64,000 nt of DNA from a virus. Both the position numbers and the translations under genes were made by a program. Each line of letters starts with the position of its first letter. Position 1 is the stretch's first letter. Below the pieces are notes generated by a model. It saw only the letters and a program-made list of their open reading frames with translations. It had not been told where the DNA came from and searched no databases. This document shows positions 16,050 through 30,200 of the stretch, piece after piece. The stretch covers positions 1-64,000 of IMG/VR virus record IMGVR_UViG_3300042301_001937; one strand, given 5' to 3'.

Positions 16050-19000
16050 AGTCTTCTGCAGTTTTAACCACTACCTCATCAATAAATCTTAATGGTTGAG
16101 ATACTGTTGGTATTATCCTTACTAATTTTTTACCTAATTTCTTTTTAATTTTTTCAGCTTCTTCATCATTAGCTATTGTAAGCTTACCTAAATCTGTAGT
16201 TAATTTCATCCAAGATTCAATTGTACCAATTGTAGGAGCTGGTGAAATCAAAATCTTGTATTTACTTTCAATTTCAAATGGTGAGAAGAATGTTAATTCA
16301 GCTAGATATCTATCAGATATTCTTAGGAAATAAGCTAATTGCTTTTTCTTTTCTGGATCATCGTCTCCTGCTCCTTTGATAGCTAGGTACAGTAAATAAG
16401 CACCACCAATAGCAAATGTTTCTGCTAATAATTCTTTTAGATTAGCTTTTTCAATTTCATCTAACGAACTCCATTTTAAAGATTTTTTAGCTATAAAAGT
16501 AAACAAAGAATTAAATCTACCTTCTACGTAGTCTTGTAACATGTAGTCATATTTTCTATCAGAAAGATGGGCTTCTAACATAGCAGGAATCCATCCCCTG
16601 TGTTGAATTACAGCACGGCCTAAAAAGTATTTTTTTAATGCAATACGATCATCAGGATTCATGTTACCAATAGATCTACCATTAACGTGAATTGCTTTTT
16701 GTCTAAAAGCTTCTTTAATTTCATCAGTCATTTTACCTTGACCTTTATAAACCAATTTACCTTTTTCAACTTCCCATTCATTCCATTTTATTTGATGCTT
16801 ATTTGATTTGATTAATGCTAATAATCCAGCATTTTGTAAATGTTCTTCAGACCATTTCATTGCAGTAAATGGTTTAGGTATATTTTGATATAATCCAGTA
16901 CCACTTTGCAATTTGTCTAATTCTTCTTGCATCATTTCTGATGAATAAGTACTAAACATTTTAAGGAACAAATTACCTTTTTCAATGTCTTTAGAAGATT
17001 TACTAAATGGTCCAGCTGTAACTACTGCTGTAGCAAAACCATAATCTCCTGGAGAATACCATTTGTTACCTACACCAGTTAACAATTGCATTGTTTTACC
17101 ACCTAACAAGTTGGTTACAGGAGAATACAAACTATAACCCAAGTTATTTAATCCTGTATATTTTAACAATAAATCTAAAGATTTAGACCATGAAATCATA
17201 GCTTTATCACCTTTGGCCAAAGCACCAATTGCTTCAGTAAAACTATTACCTTTTACTTCAAAACCTGATTCTTTATCTTCGGTTTTACCATAAATAGCAT
17301 GGTTTATAAAATCATTAAATTGAGCTACGGTATTTTCTAAACCTTTAGATAATTTAACCATGTTAAATCCTCCTTGAGCTTGTTCACCTTTTAAGTTAAG
17401 AATCTGTTCTTTTTGATTCATTAACATATCTCTAGCAATTTGAGCTGTTTTTTCTAACTCTATTAATTCTTTGTATCTATAAGCAGATTCAAAAAATACA
17501 GCTAATGATTTACCTAAATCATAAGATTTTTCTTTTTCATTAAATTCAGCTCTTTCTTTAGCATCAAGTACTTTTCTTCCTGCAATTGGAATCTTTCTAA
17601 TAAATTCTCCAGTAAAAGCATCTACTTTATTTACTTCAGCTTCGTCTACAGGTATAGATAAACTTTCTACTAAAGATCGACCTAATTTCATATTACCAAT
17701 ACCACTATTTATGACTCTATCTAAAAATGATTTTCTAAAGTCAGCAATAAAATTAGAACGGATATCAAAAGGTAAAAGCACATCATTTTCAAGAGATTCC
17801 ATGGTTTTTGTATAAAGGTCATAGAATTTTTCTACAGCAGTACCTTTATATTTACCTTCTTTAATATCTCTCCATTTAGGATCAATCCATTTATCTTTAG
17901 GTTTATTGAAAATTACAATACTATTGTTTTGTTCTTTCCATTTTTTAATGTTAGAGTCATCGTTTTTCTTTTGCAGTTTTTCTGCAATTTCATCTATTTT
18001 ATCTTCAGCATAAGTGCCCTGGTCTTTTAGATATTCTTTTAATTTAATTAAATTAGATTTATAACTAAACTTTAACATTTCTTCATAACGTTCTAATGCT
18101 TTGTTATATCTTTCTTCATCAAATTGAGCGTTTTCTCTAAACCAAGCCATGTCAACTTCAGCTCTAGCTTTTTTACGTTTATCGTAAAATTCAGGAGAAT
18201 ATTTATCTACAACGTAACCTGTAGGTTTACCTTTATAGTATTGTATTAAAGGCTGATAAATTTTTTCTCCTGTTGCACCAGTGTATTGCTCTAATTCCTT
18301 AACTGCTTTTTTAATTTCAGTTGCCAATTCTAATGTTTTATTTCTAATTTTATTAATAGCTGTAGTATATTTTAAATACACACCAGCTACAATAGGATTA
18401 GAACTATAAGAAGAACCTTTAAATAATCTTTGATAAAGGTTAGTATCTAATGCAGGTTTTAAAATATCTTCTGGACTTTGTATAGGGCTACCTTCAAATA
18501 TTAAATTTTCTGCTATATTTTCAGCTACTTTTTCACTAGATTTATCGTATAAATCAGTGTATAGTCTAGCAGCTTTACCTTGTATTTTATCAAGTAAATC
18601 TATATCTGATTTATTTTCAGTTTTTATATAAGCTCTTAATTTTTTATACAATTCTAAATCACCACGAAATTCTATGTAGTTATTTATGTAATCAGAATTA
18701 TTTAAATATGATTCAATAGCATACAAGTCATAAGATGCGTTTTTAATAATTTCACTATCAGATTTATCTTCTTGTAGTTTAATCATTAAATCTCTTTTTG
18801 CTTTAATCAAAGCATCTACTTTGTCTGCATTTTCTTTATTATAAGAATTAGATAATTTTTCTATTTGCTTGTATAATATTTCAAGCATTTCATCTCTTTT
18901 CTTATTTTTAGAAGTTTGAAAAATAATAGGAACAGTTTCTTGCACTTTAAATTGTATAGTTTTAGTTTTCTTATTATAAAAACTAAGTATATTTAGCAAT

Positions 19001-21213
19001 GATTGATAAGTTATTTCTAAACCTCTTCTTCCTAATTTTTCATCATCTTTAGCTAAAATTTCTTTATACAAAATTTGTTGTTCAGAGTTACCTACTAATT
19101 TTTTATATTTACCTTTAACAGTACCTTTAGACATAGACGTTTTATAATCTAACATTTTAGCTTTACCGTTTTCAGTAAGTTCTAATAAGTCTAAAGTACC
19201 AGCTATTTTAGTTTGAGTGTTAGCTACAGGTAATTCAGCAATTAATACTGAACCATCTTTCATAGCTTTATCAATTAAAGGTTGTACAATACTATGTACA
19301 TTTTTAATTGTATCTTCATCTATTTCTATTTCAATAGCTTTAAAATGCTTATTAAATTCAGGAAAAGTCTGTTTAATTTTGTTAGCCGCTATAGCATGAA
19401 AAATATCTCCTAATTGTTGAGCTGTAGATGTACTTAAATTACCTAGATTAAAAGTCTTTCTAACCATTTCAGTAACACGTTTATAACCAGTTTCTCCTAA
19501 TACAACATAGCCAGCTTCACTTTTACTAATTTTACCTATAGGATTTAACATAGCATAAGTTTGCTTTTGTTTTAATAAAGTTTCTTCAGATTTAGTTTTT
19601 TTGTTAAAACTAACTTCTTCAGTTTCTGATCCTACAAATTCTTTGAATCCTTTTATATCTTGTTTAGAACCTAATATGTGAATTTGTTCTGGTTCAAACA
19701 CAGCTATTGTTTTACCTTCTTTTTGCCCAGCATCAGTACCAACTACAGAATCATAACCTTTTGTATTACTTTTAATTATTCTAGGATTAGTAAATTGATC
19801 AGTAACATGTATTTCTTTTGGTACATCTGCTAATTCTGATTGTGCATTAAATGGACTTTTTATATTTATTACAGCAGATATTATTTTTCTATTTATAGGA
19901 AATCCAAATGTTTCTGCATAATTTTTAAAATCAGTAAAATAAGTAACATATCCTTTGAACTTACCATCTTTAGGAAGCAACTGTTCCATTGCTCCATGAT
20001 AAACAATATCTTTTACTTTACTATCAGGAAATACACTATCAAGATATTGAGAGTATAGTTGTTGAGCTTGTTGTTTCTGTTCTTCAGAAATATTCATCAA
20101 GTCTATAACTTGATATTTATATCTTTGAGTTGTATCTAATAAACCCATTGTTTCGTATACAGCATTAGCTAATTCAGGATTAGATTCAAATAGTTTTTCT
20201 ACTCCTGGTTTAACATTAGTTTCTGTTTTAGGAGTTTTTAAAATTTCACCTACATTTATAGATCTTTCTTTTAAAGAAAAAATATCTGCTAATTGTTGTA
20301 AAGATGTTTCTACAGGAATAGTAGCTATTCTTAAATCTTGTCTATTAAATAAATTCTTTAATAACGTAGTTAAATACGTCATTAATTTTTGCATTGCTGT
20401 TTTAAATGGAGTACCTGTTTCTTTATCTATATTTTCTTTAGCTAATACAGTTAAAGCTCTAACACCTACTTCTTCAAGTATTTGATTTTCAGAATAATTT
20501 AAAGCTGTAACTTCTTTTAAAATCTGCTGTCCTTCTGGGGTGGCCAGTACTTGTTTCATTATAGATTCAAATAAAGGACGGTTAGATTTAGAAATAGCTC
20601 TAATAAATGCATGACCAAATTCATGGATAGTAGTATCAAAATCAATACCTTGACCTGCATCTACTACGTAAACTTTGTTTTTGTAAAAGAATCCAGGTTC
20701 ATCACCATAAGGTTGATTAGTATTTTCTAAAATACCAGCTGCTTGTGGAGGTGTAACTATCTCATAATTAATACCTAAACGTTTTTTAAACGTATCAAGT
20801 ATTTTAATAGCAGCTATGTTGGAAATAGTTTCTGATGGAGTTGTGTTGTAAACAACAAAACCTTCACTTCTACTCATCAAACTGTAGTTACCAGAGTTAT
20901 TTCTCATTAAATAATAATCAGTTCTAAATAAAGCATTATTTCTTTTAATGATTTCTCTGACATTTAATTCTGTACCATCTGATAGTTCTCTACCTTGAGT
21001 ATCTATAAAACCAGTTCTACTGATAGTTAAACCAGTAGTTCTTCTGATTTTTTCAATAATATCTTGGTTTTGATTAAAGATAGGATTATCTCCGTAATAT
21101 TGCAAAGGAACATTACCTTGAAATTTATTCCAAAGATATAAAGCTGTATCTTCTCCATTTATAGAAGATAATTCTTTCCATTGTTGTGTATTTCTATTTG
21201 GACAAGTTATCAT
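16048..21213 (-). CDS. 1721-aa polyvalent virion protein (metallopeptidase, ART-like, PD-(D/E)XK)
   Basis: A giant protein with several enzyme-like regions in order. First is a zincin motif in DTTIHEFGHAFIRAI (H197, E198, H201). An ADP-ribosyltransferase-like region follows at about 395-520, with DIVYHGAMEQL, YVTYFTDFKNYAETFG and IAVFEPEQIHIL. Next is a PD-(D/E)XK-type region with AGTLDLLE (D675) and LDYKTS (D689, K691). The rest is long helical/coiled sequence with one hydrophobic stretch near the C-terminus (FAIGGAYLLYLAIKGAG). Such polyvalent proteins are thought to enter the host with phage DNA. It overlaps the RNA-polymerase gene by ATGA. Confidence 0.75.
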   Translation of the reverse strand: MITCPNRNTQQWKELSSINGEDTALYLWNKFQGNVPLQYYGDNPIFNQNQDIIEKIRRTTGLTISRTGFIDTQGRELSDGTELNVREIIKRNNALFRTDYYLMRNNSGNYSLMSRSEGFVVYNTTPSETISNIAAIKILDTFKKRLGINYEIVTPPQAAGILENTNQPYGDEPGFFYKNKVYVVDAGQGIDFDTTIHEFGHAFIRAISKSNRPLFESIMKQVLATPEGQQILKEVTALNYSENQILEEVGVRALTVLAKENIDKETGTPFKTAMQKLMTYLTTLLKNLFNRQDLRIATIPVETSLQQLADIFSLKERSINVGEILKTPKTETNVKPGVEKLFESNPELANAVYETMGLLDTTQRYKYQVIDLMNISEEQKQQAQQLYSQYLDSVFPDSKVKDIVYHGAMEQLLPKDGKFKGYVTYFTDFKNYAETFGFPINRKIISAVINIKSPFNAQSELADVPKEIHVTDQFTNPRIIKSNTKGYDSVVGTDAGQKEGKTIAVFEPEQIHILGSKQDIKGFKEFVGSETEEVSFNKKTKSEETLLKQKQTYAMLNPIGKISKSEAGYVVLGETGYKRVTEMVRKTFNLGNLSTSTAQQLGDIFHAIAANKIKQTFPEFNKHFKAIEIEIDEDTIKNVHSIVQPLIDKAMKDGSVLIAELPVANTQTKIAGTLDLLELTENGKAKMLDYKTSMSKGTVKGKYKKLVGNSEQQILYKEILAKDDEKLGRRGLEITYQSLLNILSFYNKKTKTIQFKVQETVPIIFQTSKNKKRDEMLEILYKQIEKLSNSYNKENADKVDALIKAKRDLMIKLQEDKSDSEIIKNASYDLYAIESYLNNSDYINNYIEFRGDLELYKKLRAYIKTENKSDIDLLDKIQGKAARLYTDLYDKSSEKVAENIAENLIFEGSPIQSPEDILKPALDTNLYQRLFKGSSYSSNPIVAGVYLKYTTAINKIRNKTLELATEIKKAVKELEQYTGATGEKIYQPLIQYYKGKPTGYVVDKYSPEFYDKRKKARAEVDMAWFRENAQFDEERYNKALERYEEMLKFSYKSNLIKLKEYLKDQGTYAEDKIDEIAEKLQKKNDDSNIKKWKEQNNSIVIFNKPKDKWIDPKWRDIKEGKYKGTAVEKFYDLYTKTMESLENDVLLPFDIRSNFIADFRKSFLDRVINSGIGNMKLGRSLVESLSIPVDEAEVNKVDAFTGEFIRKIPIAGRKVLDAKERAEFNEKEKSYDLGKSLAVFFESAYRYKELIELEKTAQIARDMLMNQKEQILNLKGEQAQGGFNMVKLSKGLENTVAQFNDFINHAIYGKTEDKESGFEVKGNSFTEAIGALAKGDKAMISWSKSLDLLLKYTGLNNLGYSLYSPVTNLLGGKTMQLLTGVGNKWYSPGDYGFATAVVTAGPFSKSSKDIEKGNLFLKMFSTYSSEMMQEELDKLQSGTGLYQNIPKPFTAMKWSEEHLQNAGLLALIKSNKHQIKWNEWEVEKGKLVYKGQGKMTDEIKEAFRQKAIHVNGRSIGNMNPDDRIALKKYFLGRAVIQHRGWIPAMLEAHLSDRKYDYMLQDYVEGRFNSLFTFIAKKSLKWSSLDEIEKANLKELLAETFAIGGAYLLYLAIKGAGDDDPEKKKQLAYFLRISDRYLAELTFFSPFEIESKYKILISPAPTIGTIESWMKLTTDLGKLTIANDEEAEKIKKKLGKKLVRIIPTVSQPLRFIDEVVVKTAED

Positions 21214-24200
21214 AATTGTTTACAAAATTTGTTTATAATTTCCATTGCGTCTTCTTGACTATATTTTAGATCTATTAACATTTCTTCAGTAATGTCTTTA
21301 ACATTATATTCTTTACCATCACTAAGTTTAATTTTACTAATAGCATAAGATGCAGTAGTTGTAGGTTCAGCAGCAGGTAACCCTTTAACTTCAGGTATAA
21401 CTTCTACATAATCAATATCTGTGATGTCTTCATCTAAGTTAGTAACATTTATATTGCTGTTAATCAACGTATTATAAAATTTTAAATTTGATTTAATAGG
21501 AATTTTTTCAAATACAAAAGTATCTTTATTTTCTCCTTTTCTTTCATATAAACCTATTTTATTTTTAGACTTTTTCAATAAATAGTTAACATCATAATTA
21601 AACTCATTAGGAACTTCAATAGAATCAGGTAACCCTGATTTTTCACCTATAATGTCATTATATCTTACTGATTTAACTACACCTTTTAATGTAGGTAAGT
21701 TTTGATAAATCTGACTTAAATAAGTTAAAGTGTCTATTCGAGATTGTCTTTTAACTAATGGCCCTACTACATTTACAAAATCATCCACAGGAATGTATTT
21801 GTAAAATGATACAGGAGATTCAATTACACCAGTTTGAAATAAACTTGCTTCAATTATTTTCCTATACATTTCAGGATTTAAGTTACCAAATGATTTAAAT
21901 GATTCGTAAATTACTTTTTGCAAATCATTGTCAATTCTTACAGTATTATCAATACGTATAATATCTGGTTCATTTGGAGTTAAAGCATAATCTATAGTTA
22001 ATAAATTTTGGAATAAGTAGTTATCTTCTAACTCTTTTGAATTAATCATTTTAGAAACTTGTAATGCAATAGAATTAGAACTTAACATGTTTACATTCCA
22101 CCATTGTTCTTGATTAGTAGTAACTAAATTATTTTGTAAAATAGTGTTAGTAATAAGACCATAAATCTTATACATATTTTCTGGTTTTAATTGTTTAGAG
22201 TTAAACAATTTTTCCATAACTATATATAAAGCACTTTGAGCATCAGGTGTTCTTTCAACAATAGTTGAATTAGCATACATCTGTAATGTTAAATCTAAAA
22301 CATTAGTTTTAAATGCACTCAAGAAACTATTTTGTACTAATTCGTTTAGACCAGAAAAGAATTTTCTTTCAATTATTTTGTAATATCTAAAATTAATAAT
22401 TTTACTTTCAGGTAAATTTTTACCAGAACCTTCAGTATCAAATTTAATAGCAGCAATCTGATCACGTCTTTGTGAAGCAAATTGTTTGTAGAATAAAAAG
22501 TCATCTAAAATATTAATTTGTTGTTGACTATATTTAGTAGGGTTTTTCATAAACTCAACTAATTCTTCTTCTGTATATCTTCTATTTTCATCAGAAGCAG
22601 TTGGTATTCTTAACCCATCGTCATCTAATTGAGATGTAAAATATTCAGATACATCATAAGGTCTACCGTATTTAGATTTTAATTTTTCAAAAACTGCTTG
22701 TTCATTATTATAGATATTAAATAAAGCTCTTCTTCTTTTTGCAACTATACCTTTGTTTTGCTCCATTTCATTAACGTAATCAATAATAATAGGTTGAGTT
22801 AAAAATTTATTTACCCAAGTATCAGGTACAGTAGCAGCTATTAAATAATAGTGCACATCGTTAGTAAGTAAGTTTGCATTTAATTGGAATACAAATGGTT
22901 TACTTGCAGCATCCACGTTTGCAGATACGTGTTGGTTAGCAATTAAATCTATGATTGATTTATCAGCAGCATTGTTAATTCTACCAAAAACAATTTTATT
23001 GTCTTCAAGTATAATTTGATCTTTAGGTATGAATAACCTGTTTGAATATTTTTCTTGTACAATAGGATATAATTGAGTTAAAGCTGTAAATACAGATTGA
23101 GATGCTGCTTGACCTACCCCTGCTTTAGCTGACCAGAAGTTTTTAGCTACTTTAATATTAGTACTTGTCAAAAATTGTCTGTAGCCTTTATATTCAGTAG
23201 TCTTTTTATAAGGTGCAGTTTGAATTTGATTAATTTCTTTAGCTTGATTTTCAAGATTCTCAGCAGAGTTTGGATTAATGTAGTCAAACATCATACTAGG
23301 ATCTGTAAGCTTTTGATACATAATATCAAACAATTGTTCTTGAAGTTTAAGTTTTTTGAACTTTTTAGTTTCTTTTTCTTTTAACTCTTCAATTTTTTTA
23401 TCAAGTTTTTCAGTATCTATATCTTCAAGAGTTTCAATTTCAAGATCTTCAAGCTCTTCTAAGGTATAGTTTTCTAATACTAAGCTATCACGTTTGTCAA
23501 TTAAATCAGTTAAAAGTTTACTATAAGTAATTTCTTTTTCTTCACTAATAGGTTTTAACTCTTCATTTTGAAGAATGTAATTTCTTAAAAACGTATTTAA
23601 TTTATCCACGTCAAAGTCAGATCCTGATTGCATTGTAATTTCATAAGGAACTGCTACTAACTGGTCAGTAGATTTAGGTAAAAATCCTACAACTTTAAAT
23701 GCCAACATTGAGTTAAGACCCTGAGTTGGAATACGATAACCTAATGCTTCTAATAATTTAGGATTAATATTGTTAATATCAAAACCTGCTTCTTTAAAAT
23801 AATAAGGTAATAGAATTTCAGCTGTTACAATTTTATCTTCTTTAACATGTACAAATCCAAGTCTAGCTTCAGTGCTATCAAATTTACCATCAACAAAATG
23901 ACTACGGTAAAATTCAGAATCTTTTAATACGATACCTTTTTTAACTGCTGCTTCTAAATCTTTTTCTGTACTATATTCAAATCCTACAGAAGAACATTGT
24001 ACATAAGCTCTACCTCTCATGTTTTGCTTTAATATCTTATTATTGATAAAAGCGTTCATAAGATTTTGAACTTTATTTCTATTAGGCAATACGTCAATAG
24101 TAAGGTCTTCTTGTTTTAAGTAATCTAAACCAATGATTAAGTTATCTGATTCTTCTCTTTCAATAGCAGATTCTTTAAACATGTCTATTAATTTTGACCA

Positions 24201-27200
24201 ACTTTCATGAGATATGATACCTGATTGTAAACTTGTTAAATCTTCACCTAATTTATCAGCTAACATTTCAGCTTCTAATTGAATTAAGTCTTTAACAGTT
24301 TGTTCGTAAGAATCAATTAGTTCTTTATTTTTAACATTTTTACCAGCATCAGCACTATTTTGATTAATAAGTTTTCTGATCTGAGTACCTAATAACAATG
24401 AGAATTTATCGTATTTAGGATTGATATCTACTTGAATTTTTAAATCTTGTAAATTTAAATGGTGCATAGATTTAGGATCTACAGTATCTGTAGATGCATC
24501 ATCTAATACTTTAGGGTTACCGTCTTTTACACCACTATCAAATATGTATAAACCTGCACCTGAATCTAATAATTTCTTATTGATTTTTTCAAGATTTCTG
24601 CCTTTAATCATTGAAGGAATTAAAGGATAAACTGAAAATTTATAAAACACAGGTACAAATTCATTTTCTAATAATTGATTACCGTAATGCACCAACTTTA
24701 ATGGTGGAAATGGATAATTAGAACTTAATCCTTTTAATTCTGCTTCTACTGCTTTTTCAAATTCTTTACCGTAAAGTTGTCCAGTACGAATACCGTATTC
24801 TAAATAAAAATAGAATGTAGACATACCTTGACCATCAACAGGATTAATTTGATCGTTACCGTAAGCATCTTTACCTAAAATTTCTTTATATTCTTCTGCA
24901 TATTTAGAAGAAGCCATTTTATCTTTACCTATAATTGATTTATAGGTACCATCAATAGGCATTGCATTTTTTTGTTCTTCTGTAATGTCATATTGTTTTC
25001 TAAATTCTAAAATAGTTTCATTTACAAAATCATCTACAGATGGAACCCTACCATTAGCTCTTACTTCTGGTGTACGTTTAAATAAAGCTTTATAGAATAT
25101 AGCATTACCAAAAAACACATTCATTTGGTCTAAGTTATTTACAAATTCAGTTGTTACTACAGCTGCTACTATTTGTTTAACTTGATCAATAACGTCTACT
25201 TTATCAGATAAAGATAAAATATTATCTGGTATAATAGATTTAACATTATCTCCTTTTTTACCTATAAAATTATTTGCAAAAGGTAATGTATCTAACATAC
25301 CTTGAGTTACAATTAAAGATATGCCTTTAGCAAATTGATCTATATTCTCGTAAGGTTTATTGTTATTTACTTCTTCAAATACATCTACTGCTTTACCGTA
25401 AGTTTTTATGTTGTCTAAGACATCTGTATTTTTATCAAGTTCTTGATAATTTTTATACATATCCCATAATCTTTTTACAGCCCTGTTAGCTGAACTAAGA
25501 CTTATTGTACCATCAGGAGTTATTGTAATTTCAGAAGGATTGTAAATTAAATTTCTACTTGTATTCTTATTAACTGTCAAACCAGGTACAGATTTTTTAT
25601 CTGCCATTTGTAGAAATTGAATTGTTCCTCTAGTTGGGTCGTTAAAAAGATTTACAATTTTATTATACAACATATCTTCTTCGGTAAATTGAGATATATG
25701 AATACCTTCTTCACCTTGGCCGTTGTATTTACCACCATCTATTAAACTTACATCAATAGCATTATCTTCAATAGCTTCCCATAATACTGAGTTATTTGCA
25801 GTATTGTATTTAGCTATACCGTCTTTAATTCTTTTAATTTGTTGGAATATAAATGACGGTTTAGAATAAGCATAAACTGTTTCACCTTCTGTATTTCTAG
25901 ATTGTGCTTCAATTGTAGAATTATAATAAGGTACCTCAAGAGCTACTAAATTTTTAACTGCGTCTTTAATACCAGCTATAGCTGTAAATAAAGATTTCTT
26001 TTCAAAAGCATCAGTTAAAGTACTTAAATAATCGTCATAGTATGAATCTACTCCAAATAAAACTGGAGTTCTAACAATTACTTCTGTGTCTTTATTATCT
26101 TTTAAAAGAGTTATTCTTTTTTGAGGTAACTTATTTAAATGATTTTTTAATAATGCTACTAACCCCATTACACTTGGAGTTATTTGCCCACGAAATTCTA
26201 TACCTAAAGATTCAAAAAAAGTTTTAGGATCTTGAGCAAGTAATACATTCCAATTAGCTTCAGATATAAATCTTAATCCTTGTACGTTAGTAATATAATT
26301 AGATCTCATTACACTATTAGCCCAAGAATCTTTTATTCTTTTTTCAATAACTGATTCCATACTATTAACCACTACTGCATTACCAGTAGACGTTTTACTA
26401 GGAGCATAGTGTATAGTGGTAAGCATAGCTTGTTTTACTAATGATAAGCCTTCTTGAAATTGTATTCTAAAAGCTGTAGCACTAGGGCCAGTATCTGTAC
26501 CTTTTAATTGATACAATATTTGTTTTGCTATACCTGCATTTCTTTTTTCAAATTTTGAATTATCAGTTGAAGTTTGATTAGCTTTTTCAGTTAAAATATT
26601 AATCATTTCTTTATAGCTAAATACATCATGTAATATATCAGCCAAATAAGCTTTTACTTCAGATTTAGGTATAATTTTAAATTGATTAGTATCAGGATCT
26701 CTTTTAGAACTAACATCACTAATAATTGAAAACATTACATTAACGTTGTCATTTATTTTAGTAAATGCAGATAACCTATTAGATTCACTGTAATTTTCTC
26801 CTGAATTTTTACCTCTTTCTTCTTCAGGTAATTCTACTTCAAAATCAAATTCTGGTTGAGCTAATAAATTTTCTTTAAATCTTTTTAAAAAATATTTAGG
26901 ATCTACATTGAAAACTGAATTAGTTAAAGCTAATTGTTCTTTAGCGTATGTTTCAAAATTAGCAATTGATTCTTTAACGTCAAGATTGTATAATCTTAAC
27001 TTATTAGTTTTTAAATATACTGAAAATAAAGAATTTAGAGTTTCATCTGTTTTAAACGTTTCAGATGGAGAAAAAATATGAGCAGCATCTCTACCGAACA
27101 TATCTGTTTTACCATTGTTTATTTTCTGAATATATTTCTTTTGGTTATAATAACCTTGATTTATTTTACTAAATAACTCATTAACTGTCAATGGTTTAGC

Positions 27201-30200
27201 ACCAAAAATCCATTTAACAAAATCTAATAATTTTTGAAAAATGTTTTTTTGAACTTCAGGATAAACTACTTTACCATCAGTCATTACGTATTCTCTGAAA
27301 TCTTCAGCTAATATTTCTTCAGCTTGTTTATCAGTTAATTCTTTACCTTCTCTTTTTCTTACTTCATTGTATAATGATTGTCTTTGACTTGGAGTCAAAT
27401 ACATTCTTGAAACTAAATGGTAAGCTTCATGGTATTCTGTACCTTCTTCTAAGATATCAGATAAAGTAATAGCTCCTTGATAAAAATAACCAAATAAACC
27501 ATTATCAAAACCAGCTACTCTAATTATACCTTCAGCAATTGAAGGAGTAACTCCTAATGTTTTTTGTAACCAGTTCGATGCTGAATTAACATCACCTACT
27601 TTATAAGGTAATCCTACATTTTGTCTAGCATCAATGTCATCATCCCAATCAACTGATTCTGGTTTTTTAGGCTCTTCTTCAGGTTTAGGTTGTTTTACAT
27701 CGATTGGTTGAATTTCTACATTATCAGATTTTTCAGTTTCTTTTTCAGTAGATTCTATATCTTCAACTAATTCATTAATTTCAGAATCTACGTCTGCTAA
27801 ATTATCTGGTAATTTTGCATCAAAATCTGCATTAGTTTTAAAAGGTGAAGTTAAATCTACTACTTCTTGTTCAACGTATATTTTTTTAGCGTCTTCTTTG
27901 CGTTTAGCTATTTGTTCTAAAGCATCATCGATAATACTTTTTCTTAATATTTTTCCAAAACTAGATTTTTTAGATTTTGTTTTATTTTCATAAACATTTT
28001 TACCTTCAAAATTTATAATTCTAGATTCACTTGTTACAATAAATCTAACAGAAATTTTATTATTTTTATTTGTTCTAACTACAACAGGATATGCACCAGT
28101 TACTTTTAATTCATTGTCAATTGCAGTATCAAGATCAGCATTTACAGCAGATCTTAAATAAACTTTAGTACCATCTATACCGTAGACAATAAATTCTTTT
28201 TCTACTTCTTTACCATCTATTGATACAAGTTTTAATACCTTACTGCCTATTTTAAGATTAGTATCAGTTTTGTCTAAAAACTGAGCTGATTTAGATTTAC
28301 CTTTAGGTTTAGCACCAAACTGAGCACTAGATGTTCTAGTGTAACCTAAGAATTTTTTATATTCTTCTTCAGTTAAATTTTCTTTAGCAAATTCTAATAG
28401 GCTTGGGTAAGAAGAATCACTTTTACTTGCTTCAAATATTACATCATCATGTTTAGCCAATAAATCAGCAAATTCAGGAACAGGTGTACCAATTATATAT
28501 TCTTTTCCATACTTAGGATTTTTAAGCATGTTTTTATAATATTCAGTTTTATCTTTATCACTTAATAATCTAAACTCAATAGTATTCATTGGTTCAGTTA
28601 AAGATATTTGAAACTCTTCTGTATCTGTATCTTCGTCTGTTTTCTTAACAGGTTTTTGAGATTGTCTGGTTTTTAATGAAATTGTAGTATTAGCTTTTCC
28701 TTTAATAACAGGATCAAATACTGCATATTGATTTAACAATATATCTTTTTCAGATAACCTAGTTGTTAAAGCTGGTTCAAAAGTTGAATTAGTACCTGAA
28801 ATTAAATCTAAATAACTTAATTCCCTTAACACTGCACCACTACCTGTAAATACAGGTATAAATAAATTCTGAGATATGTTAATACTACCTTCAGTATATT
28901 TTCTAGAAATAGCACGTTTTTTAGTTTTTAAAAATTCAAGTAAAGGAGCTGTAAGTTGGTCTATGTTACTTTTATTCATTACTAACTTAGTACCATCTTC
29001 ATTAGCACCAAAACTTAAAACTCTAGTTTGGTTACCTTTACCAAAGAATATAGAATTTGCATGGTTACCAGTTTTACCAAAATATAAAAACATATCTAAA
29101 ATAGATGGTGTATTTGGGTTGTAAGATAAAATCTGCATTTCCTTACTATCTACTGTAACAGTATCATTACCATTAATGTAATTTACAATTAACGGCATAA
29201 TAATGCTTTCTATTTCAAAATCATTTAAGTTTCTAGTACCTAATTCTTCATAGGTATATATTGGATTACCTGTTTCATTAGTACCTGTTTTAACTCTTAA
29301 ATAAGGTCTACCTGACCATTTTACGTTAGCTACTTCTTTACCATTTTCTACAATAACTGGTTTTCTAGTATTCGGACTAATTACAGAAGTTTTAATTGTA
29401 GGACCATTAGCTTTAACAGATTTTAAGCCTAATACATCTTTTAAAGGTCTAGCTGATTCAGTTATATTTAAAAATCCATTAGAGATTTCTGTAATATCAA
29501 CATAAGATTCTAATCCAGAACCTTCTCTAGATATAACTGTATTTCTAAGAGTTTTTAATAACTCTAAATCTTTTTCAGGATTTGTTGAAGCAAACTGATG
29601 ATTAGATTCATTATGATGTATAACATTATAAGCACGTATACCATTTTCAGTTACAGGTTCTGCTTCATCATTTTTTGTAGCTTTATATAAATAACCTATA
29701 ATTACAGGTAAAGTTTTAGGATTAATATCTTTTTTATCTATAGGATTTCCTTCATCATCAGTAAATAATTCAGGATACATTCCTTCAGGAGCAACTTCTA
29801 ACTTTAAACTTAATTTTCCTTTAGCATCTTTAATTGTTTTGTAAAACAATTTTCTGCCTAAAGACAATCCTAAATTTTCTCTGTCTCCATTTGAATTAAA
29901 AGTATTTGGAGCTGTAGAGCTTCTACCTGCTGACGTAAATATAGTTGTTTTTTGAAACTTCCAAGGTTCTTCATCTTGTACAAAAGAATCATCTTCAATT
30001 TCTTCTTCTTCAGAATTTTCTGAAATATGACTTATTTTAAAGTCTTCTTTAGCTAATCTATAAGTAACGTCTTTTCCTGCACCATTACGTAAAATAGTTT
30101 CACCTTTAGCATTTTTAGCTATAAACAAAGGTTCATTGTAAGCGGACATTAACTTATATTCTTCTGGTATTAAATTATCAGCAGCTGCTTTTTCTTTAAT

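Noticed and set aside
28876-29124. 82-aa plus-strand frame opposite the RNA polymerase gene
   Set aside because: Lies wholly against a well-supported gene and has no recognisable features; typical of AT-rich antisense frames.
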